Source of the DNA: Nostoc sp. UHCC 0302
Lineage (GTDB): Bacteria; Cyanobacteriota; Cyanobacteriia; Cyanobacteriales; Nostocaceae
Reading direction: 5' to 3'
Length of the DNA: 64,000 bases
Assembly (NCBI RefSeq): GCF_038096175.1
Contig: NZ_CP151099.1
Location: 7,914,001-7,978,000 of the forward strand
The position numbers and the translations under genes are program-made. Below are positions 59,152-64,000 of this stretch, one piece after another (the stretch's first letter is position 1; each line of letters opens with the position of its first letter). A model generated the notes under the pieces. The model did no database searches. It was not told the origin of the DNA and was given only the letters and a program-made list of their open reading frames with translations.

Positions 59152-61551
59152 GTGGACAAACTCTACTGGCTTGACAAAATTAAACTACAAGACCGTGCCA
59201 AAGTAGGTGACAAAGCATTTTACTTGAGCAGAATCATGCAACGTGGCTATCCTGTAGTGCCTGGTTTTGTAGTTTCGGCAGAAATTTTACGACAATTTCT
59301 GGAAACTCTGAACAGTTCAGAGTCCTTAGTTGCTGATTTACCCTATTCTTCATTGCACTTAGATGTCAATAATTGGCGACAACTTCAACAGGTAGCAGGT
59401 CGCTTGCGTCAGGAGATTATCACTGCGACTGTGCCACCGCAGTGGGTAAATACAATTTTTCAAGCAGCTAGAGAGTGGCAAACTCAATGTTTAATTTTTC
59501 GACCTACCTTGTCAGTATCAGGGGTTACCCAAGGAAAGGCGAATATGTCCGGGTTATTGGAGTCAGTGTTTTGTCAGTACGATGAAGAAGCGATCGCTAC
59601 AGCTTTAAAACGTACTTGGAGCCAGATGTTTCGTGCCAGAAGTTTACTATATTGGCAGCGGACAGGAATTAATCTCCAACAAATTAATTTAGCAGTGTTG
59701 GTGCAACCTGTTGAGAATGCGATCGCCAGCGGCTTACTTCATGCCAAATCTCCTGGCTGGGAAATCGAAGCCAGTTGGGGATTAGGAGTGGCGATCGCCA
59801 ATGGCGAAGTACTTCCAGATGTCTACTACATTCAAAACGAAACTGGGGTTGTGCTAGAGCAACAGCTGGGTAATAAAATGCTGGCTTATCGTGTTGATAA
59901 TGCAGCAACTTTAGCTTCTTCGCAACCCGTGCCAAAATCATTGCTAACAGTAGATAACAATTGTTTAGTTGCCTACTTACTTGAGCAAGCCCAACAAAAA
60001 CAGTATGCTTTGCAAGAACAATACCTACAACAAGTTATTGCTCTAGGAAATCAACTGGTAAGTGAATTTGGTAAAACCTTTACCATCAAATGGACACTTG
60101 CTCAGGAAAGCCCAGATCCAAAGCTTTACCTAACACAAGTTAGCACTCCCCAATCTGTAATTCCTAATGTCCACTTTCTTAAAGGACTAGGAGCAGCAAG
60201 TGGACGTGTTATGGCGACTGCTCATGTAATCACTAATTCTCAACAGAAACCAGAACAACTACCTGAAGGAATAATTTTAGTAATACCAGCAATTACACCT
60301 GATTGGTTACCACTATTACAAGATGTAGCGGGAATTATCACTGAGCAAGGTGGGTTAACTAGCCACGCTGCGATTCTTGCTAGAGAAATGGGTCTTGTAG
60401 CAGTAGTGAGCGCCACATCTGCCACAACCCTTATTCATACTGGCGAACGATTGCTGCTTGATGGCGATAGGGGAGAAGTGTATCGGCTTAGAGGAGATGG
60501 GAAGGAAGGGGAGATAAGAGCAGGAGGAGAGGGGGAACCCCTGGTCTCCTCTGGAGATAAGGGGGTAAGGGGGCAAGGGGGAGAAAATCTTCTTTACTCA
60601 CATGAATCTCTCATCGCATCAACACCTTCTCTTACCCCTAACTTGCCGATGATTGCTACCCAATTGCTGGTTAATCTCAGTCAATCCAGCTTGATAGAGC
60701 AAGCACAAAGCTTATCAGTTGATGGGGTGGGATTATTGCGTTCCGAGCTGATGGTACTCAATATATTAGAGGGGCAGCATCCGAATAGTTGGTTATTGGG
60801 CGGGCGTCAGCCAGAATTGTTAGAACGCTGGTCACAACAGATTATGCAGTTTGCCCGTGGCTTCGCACCAAGACCTGTTTTTTATCGTTCTTTAGATTGG
60901 CGATCGCAAGATTTACCATCATTGAGGGATAGTTTAGAATCTTCGCCACAGTCGATGTTGGGTGAGCGGGGAACCTTCAGTTATTTACGGAATCCCGCCG
61001 TGTTTGAGTTGGAATTAAAAGCTTTGGCTACAGTACAGCAAGCTGGCTACAGTAACATTCACCTAATTTTGCCTTTTGTTCGGACTGTAGAAGAATTCGC
61101 CTTTTGCCGCCGCAAAGTTGAGCAAGCAGGATTAACCGATGTATCCCAGTTTCAATTGTGGATCATGGCAGAAGTGCCAAGTGTATTGTTTCTTCTGCCA
61201 GAATATGTCAAAGCAGGTGTAGCTGGGATTTCGATTGGGACAAATGACTTAACGCAACTACTATTAGGAGTTGATCGCGAACAAGGACAATTTGCCAGAG
61301 TATTTGATGAACGTCATCCAGCGGTAATGCGTGCGATCGCCCAACTCATCGAAATGGCTAAAAATGCGGGGATTCCCTGTTCAATCTGCGGACAAGCACC
61401 AGCGCTCTATCCTGAAATCATTGATAAATTGGTGGAATGGGGGATTACTTCTATTTCCGTGGAACAGGAAGCAGTCAAGCGAACATATCAAGCGATCGCT
61501 CGTGCCGAACAACGCCTAATTTTAGCAGCTGCGCGACGTGAGTTGAGATAG
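59152..61551 (+). CDS. Phosphoenolpyruvate-synthase-like enzyme
   Basis: A 799-residue three-part enzyme of the PEP synthase/PPDK family, expected to make PEP from pyruvate. The N-terminal ATP-grasp domain (about 10-330) is degenerate at the usual R-S-S pattern (IFRPTLSVSGV). The phosphohistidine swivel domain carries GGLTSHAAILAREMG with His405. The C-terminal TIM barrel (about 490-790) has PRPVFYRSLDWRSQDLPSL, AEVPSVLFLLPEY, GTNDLTQLLLGVDREQ and CSICGQAP (active-site Cys/Gln/Ala). A 36-residue low-complexity linker (about 446-483) separates the swivel and barrel. Start GTG 59152. Standard PEP synthases are of about this length. Confidence 0.85.
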   Translation: MDKLYWLDKIKLQDRAKVGDKAFYLSRIMQRGYPVVPGFVVSAEILRQFLETLNSSESLVADLPYSSLHLDVNNWRQLQQVAGRLRQEIITATVPPQWVNTIFQAAREWQTQCLIFRPTLSVSGVTQGKANMSGLLESVFCQYDEEAIATALKRTWSQMFRARSLLYWQRTGINLQQINLAVLVQPVENAIASGLLHAKSPGWEIEASWGLGVAIANGEVLPDVYYIQNETGVVLEQQLGNKMLAYRVDNAATLASSQPVPKSLLTVDNNCLVAYLLEQAQQKQYALQEQYLQQVIALGNQLVSEFGKTFTIKWTLAQESPDPKLYLTQVSTPQSVIPNVHFLKGLGAASGRVMATAHVITNSQQKPEQLPEGIILVIPAITPDWLPLLQDVAGIITEQGGLTSHAAILAREMGLVAVVSATSATTLIHTGERLLLDGDRGEVYRLRGDGKEGEIRAGGEGEPLVSSGDKGVRGQGGENLLYSHESLIASTPSLTPNLPMIATQLLVNLSQSSLIEQAQSLSVDGVGLLRSELMVLNILEGQHPNSWLLGGRQPELLERWSQQIMQFARGFAPRPVFYRSLDWRSQDLPSLRDSLESSPQSMLGERGTFSYLRNPAVFELELKALATVQQAGYSNIHLILPFVRTVEEFAFCRRKVEQAGLTDVSQFQLWIMAEVPSVLFLLPEYVKAGVAGISIGTNDLTQLLLGVDREQGQFARVFDERHPAVMRAIAQLIEMAKNAGIPCSICGQAPALYPEIIDKLVEWGITSISVEQEAVKRTYQAIARAEQRLILAAARRELR
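60490..60600. repeat. Purine-rich repeat insert in the PEP-synthase-like gene
   Basis: GGAGAGGGGGAACCCCTGGT, then AAGGGGGTAAGGGGGCAAGG and similar units, the 'aggggagaagggg' style common between Nostoc genes, read in frame as EGEIRAGGEGEPLVSSGD and KGVRGQGGENLL in an interdomain linker. Confidence 0.6.
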
Positions 61552-61619
61552 AGAGTCAACCTACATTTAAATTTCATAATATAGCTTGAAATATTAGCGC
61601 CGATTTAGTTAAGTGTTAT

Positions 61620-62441
61620 TTACTTGAGGTAGCCAGTTTCCCGCAAAAATTTACGTAAATCGGCGAAGTATTGAGTCCGATCGCTTTTTTTGTAAGCTTG
61701 TTGTACTCGTTGCCAACCATCCTGCTCTTGACCCAACAGATACTTATCTGCTAGGTAAGCTGATAAAAACCCTTTACCATCATCACCTTGTCGCCGTGCT
61801 TCAGTGTAAGTTTGCCATAACTCAGAGGCATGATTAAAGATTAATTTGGGATAGCGGCGGGTAATATCTATCATTTCGCCTTGGCGATATTGCCAAATTT
61901 GTAAAGGGTAGCCAGAAGCAGCATAAGCAGTAAAAGCATAGGCAAAGCGATCGTCCCGACTCTCAAACTCAAAGAGTCCGTCTTTATCTAAATCTTTAAG
62001 TACATAGCCACCATTACCCCATTCATGGCGAATCTTAGTATACTTTTGGGTTTGGCGATCATAGCGGTAAATCAATGAATAAGTACAACAGTGCGCTCCA
62101 CCTGTAAAGAAATCAGCAATTACTTCCGGTTCTTTGTTACCGTCTAAGTCTCGCACTGGCAACTGCTCCTGATTATCTCCCAATAAATCCGCTATGGGTC
62201 TGTCATATTCACTTTCTTGTGGCAGCTTTTGATCTAAAGTAGTTTTACCTGCTCGGATAATTTTTAGTCGTACATTTTTATACTGATATTCTTCTGGCTT
62301 ATCATAAGATATTTCTGCTTGCACATTCCCCAATTGTCCGGTTACTGTTTTTGCTGTAGCAGGCTGGGCAAATGTAGTAGCTGCGTTTAAGAGTGCTAGA
62401 GCGATGATAGATTGCTTAATTAAAAAACGAATATTATCCAT
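61620..62441 (-). CDS. Secreted Ca2+-binding-type protein of unknown function
   Basis: A 273-residue exported protein. Signal peptide MDNIRFLIKQSIIALALLNA ... AQPATA. The mature part has two calcium-type loops of the FG-GAP kind (DLDGNKEPEV and DLDKDGLFEF), a CCT pair (FFTGGAHCCTYSLIYRYD) and a helical C-terminus. The ORF opens at 62468; ATG 62441 fits the signal peptide better. It ends on the minus strand, convergent with the PEP-synthase-like gene, and follows the baeRF gene on the same strand with a 48-base gap. No catalytic motif. Confidence 0.75.
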   Translation of the reverse strand: MDNIRFLIKQSIIALALLNAATTFAQPATAKTVTGQLGNVQAEISYDKPEEYQYKNVRLKIIRAGKTTLDQKLPQESEYDRPIADLLGDNQEQLPVRDLDGNKEPEVIADFFTGGAHCCTYSLIYRYDRQTQKYTKIRHEWGNGGYVLKDLDKDGLFEFESRDDRFAYAFTAYAASGYPLQIWQYRQGEMIDITRRYPKLIFNHASELWQTYTEARRQGDDGKGFLSAYLADKYLLGQEQDGWQRVQQAYKKSDRTQYFADLRKFLRETGYLK

Positions 62442-62489
62442 TGTTGGTGTTGTATAAAGCACAGACAACTATATACAACACCAAAATAT

Positions 62490-63662
62490 TTAATATCGGA
62501 AAATTGCTGCAATGGGTGTGCTATATGGTACTTGTTCTGGCGGAACGGCGTAGACTGTACCACCGTTTAATAAGGTATGAGCAGCAGCAAAATCTAACAA
62601 ATCCTCATCGCCAGTTTCTTTTTCTTCATGCAAATAAACCGTTTCGGAACTGGGATCGAACAAACCCCATTGCTGTTGACCAACTGTAACCAGCAATGAA
62701 TCAACTCGTTGGTAATAAGCTGCTGGAATAATTTCTTGGAGATTGTTGGTAGCTTTACCAGTGTCACCGCCAAACAGTTCGTGAAAACGTTCTAAAACAT
62801 CTTGCTGTGACTTCTGAAAATCAGCCTCGACAATCGGCCAAGCTTGGTCATGTAATTCTTTTGCACTGAGAATTTCTGGATTCCCAGTGATACCTTCTTC
62901 CATCAAATGCTGGTAAGTATTTGCTTGTCTATACAAGGGTAAAAGATAGTCTACCCCAGCTATTACCAAAGGTGCTTTTTGCGATCGCAGTTTCTCGTGC
63001 AATGCGCCATCTATGATGTAAAAGAATTGGAGAATATCTTCTTGGTGCTTATCTCTATCAGGGCTGCCTTGCCCGTGAAACGAACCTGGTTGTACAAAAG
63101 AATTTGCGGTTCCCCCTTTCGGTGTTGCGATTCGGAACTGGCCTTCTTTAGCAGTCTCATCTCTTTGCAGCGCTTCATCCAGACTTTTAGGCAGATTTTC
63201 TACTTCTACTTCATCAATGCTGTAGCGGGTTCCCTCGAAGAATCTGACATCTTTTTGACTCAAAGCCAACACGTAAAAACGGCCATTACCATTTAAAATC
63301 GGCAGTAGCGGCTTGACATGAAATCTATCTGTAACCACAACTAACTCTTGAAAATTAAAGGGTAAGTTGTAGTACTGAAAAATATCTTCAGATATAAAAA
63401 TTGCCAGTCCTTGCTCTCCCCACTGCTCCCAAAAATCTGGGGTATCAAGTTTGGTAGCTTTTTGCAGCAATTCTGTGGCTTGTTTTTCTTCAAGACCTGC
63501 ATCAATCAAGCGAGCTTCCGCCTCTCTAATTAAATTCTTAAATCGAATTGGGTCTTGTCGCACTTCTGGCCCGGCTGGGTGCGTTGGCATATAAATTGAA
63601 ACACAATTTCCTTTTGGCTGTTCTAGTAATTTCTTTATTTCCTCTTTAGAGATTAATTGCAT
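62490..63662 (-). CDS. baeRF3-type eRF1-like protein
   Basis: A 390-residue bacterial relative of archaeal/eukaryotic release factor eRF1 (baeRF family). Typical blocks: QPKGNCVSIYMPTHPAGPEV, RFKNLIREAEARLIDAG, LVVVTDRFHVKPLLPIL, RFYVLALSQKDVRFFEG, PLVIAGVDYLLPLYRQANTY and LNGGTVYAVPPEQ at the end. The family is proposed to rescue stalled ribosomes; no catalytic GGQ is visible here. A strong ribosome site (AGGAGG, 63671-63676) 8 bases upstream fixes the start at ATG 63662. Confidence 0.85.
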   Translation of the reverse strand: MQLISKEEIKKLLEQPKGNCVSIYMPTHPAGPEVRQDPIRFKNLIREAEARLIDAGLEEKQATELLQKATKLDTPDFWEQWGEQGLAIFISEDIFQYYNLPFNFQELVVVTDRFHVKPLLPILNGNGRFYVLALSQKDVRFFEGTRYSIDEVEVENLPKSLDEALQRDETAKEGQFRIATPKGGTANSFVQPGSFHGQGSPDRDKHQEDILQFFYIIDGALHEKLRSQKAPLVIAGVDYLLPLYRQANTYQHLMEEGITGNPEILSAKELHDQAWPIVEADFQKSQQDVLERFHELFGGDTGKATNNLQEIIPAAYYQRVDSLLVTVGQQQWGLFDPSSETVYLHEEKETGDEDLLDFAAAHTLLNGGTVYAVPPEQVPYSTPIAAIFRY

Positions 63663-64000
63663 TTTATAACCCTCCTGTCCAAATAATTAGAGCCATCAAA
63701 CCAGACCATTGATATTTAATCTTTTGCTCTTTATTTATTTGACTTCACGGAGAGTTAACTTTCATCTTTCTTTTGACAGGCAATAGCCGTCAAAAGTATT
63801 AACAATCGTAAATTTTAACCCAAAAATCACAGTAGTTATAAGTGACGAAATCTTGGCAATAGACTTATCTCAAAATTCACAATTAGCACGTTGCTCAAAT
63901 GTTTGGGGTGTTAGAGTTCGCTTTTTTTGAGTTAATATCTATTGCAGTTTGCGATCGCCCCAGGCTTAAAGTTACTCTTTGCATAATCCAGTACAAGCCT
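63663..64000. other. Upstream region of the baeRF gene
   Basis: 338 bases with no gene recognised. A short dyad (TTTTGACAGGC..GCCGTCAAAA near 63773-63797) is the only structure seen. Confidence 0.5.
63671..63676 (-). promoter_or_regulatory. Strong Shine-Dalgarno of the baeRF gene
   Basis: CCTCCT on the plus strand reads AGGAGG on the minus strand, 8 bases before the ATG; it is the strongest ribosome site in the window and implies high expression. Confidence 0.85.

Noticed and set aside
1-64000. tRNA, rRNA or riboswitch genes
   Set aside because: I looked for cloverleaf T-loop patterns, rRNA cores and common riboswitch consensus motifs by eye and found none convincing; a tRNAscan-SE and Rfam scan would be decisive.

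Overview
The window is chromosomal DNA from a filamentous, Nostoc/Anabaena-type cyanobacterium. Evidence seen directly: very frequent HIP1 octamers (GCGATCGC), genes for Psb27, NdhF1 and NdhD1 of the photosynthetic NDH-1 complex, an RbcR/ycf30-type LysR regulator, an SLH-domain OprB-type porin, CofH, several cyanobacteria-specific families (DUF3318, NrtL, DUF29, NnrU) and many short interspersed repeats of the kind that litter Nostoc intergenic space. Species cannot be fixed from sequence reading alone.

Layout. 0-5.6 kb: the end of a sensor kinase, phoU, a Crp-type regulator, a porin, a zinc-ribbon protein and a DUF3318 protein. 5.7-7.7 kb: a decayed transposase and an M3 oligoendopeptidase. 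7.7-13.6 kb: a surface or polysaccharide-like group (a DMF-amidase-beta-like secreted protein and two GT-C membrane glycosyltransferases). 13.6-21.6 kb: housekeeping (cofH, psb27, a GHL10 glycoside-hydrolase-like protein, polA, a Cof-type HAD phosphatase). 21.8-24 kb: a 111-bp MITE with an intact 8-bp target duplication, nrtL and a second Crp regulator. 24-29 kb: a minus-strand cluster of a membrane-anchored Ser/Thr kinase with solute-binding proteins that share the same N-terminal anchor, plus a dead copy of one of them. 29-44 kb: rbcR, nnrU, a thioredoxin, ndhF and ndhD. ndhF and ndhD, which are normally neighbours, are split by about 7.5 kb of accessory DNA holding three toxin-antitoxin loci, a modification/specificity system with an unusual nuclease-like N-terminus, and a near-identical 279-bp duplicate of the ndhF 3' end. 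44-48.3 kb: more accessory genes (Uma2, DUF29, BrnT/BrnA, a ParE pair whose antitoxin carries an in-frame stop, and a broken unknown gene). 48.3-64 kb: metabolism and repair (LapA-like protein, phosphohexomutase, PD-(D/E)XK nuclease, propeller-transglutaminase, Ca2+-type P-ATPase, recF, MgtC, PEP-synthase-like enzyme, baeRF-type protein).

How the pieces work together. NdhF and NdhD are antiporter-like membrane subunits of one NDH-1 complex, and RbcR next to them is a CO2/redox-type LysR regulator. The kinase and anchored binding proteins look like a solute-sensing set, an inference from adjacency and shared anchors. Short repeats have repeatedly invaded coding sequence: they appear as in-frame inserts in nrtL, recF and the PEP-synthase-like gene, and supply the stop codon of one gene and the start codon of another.

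The best candidates for something undescribed are the kinase/binding-protein cluster (24-29 kb), the HsdM-like protein with a nuclease-fold N-terminus lacking the catalytic lysine together with its HsdS and HTH partner (36.9-40.9 kb), and the HIP1-bounded ndhF duplication that delimits the accessory island.
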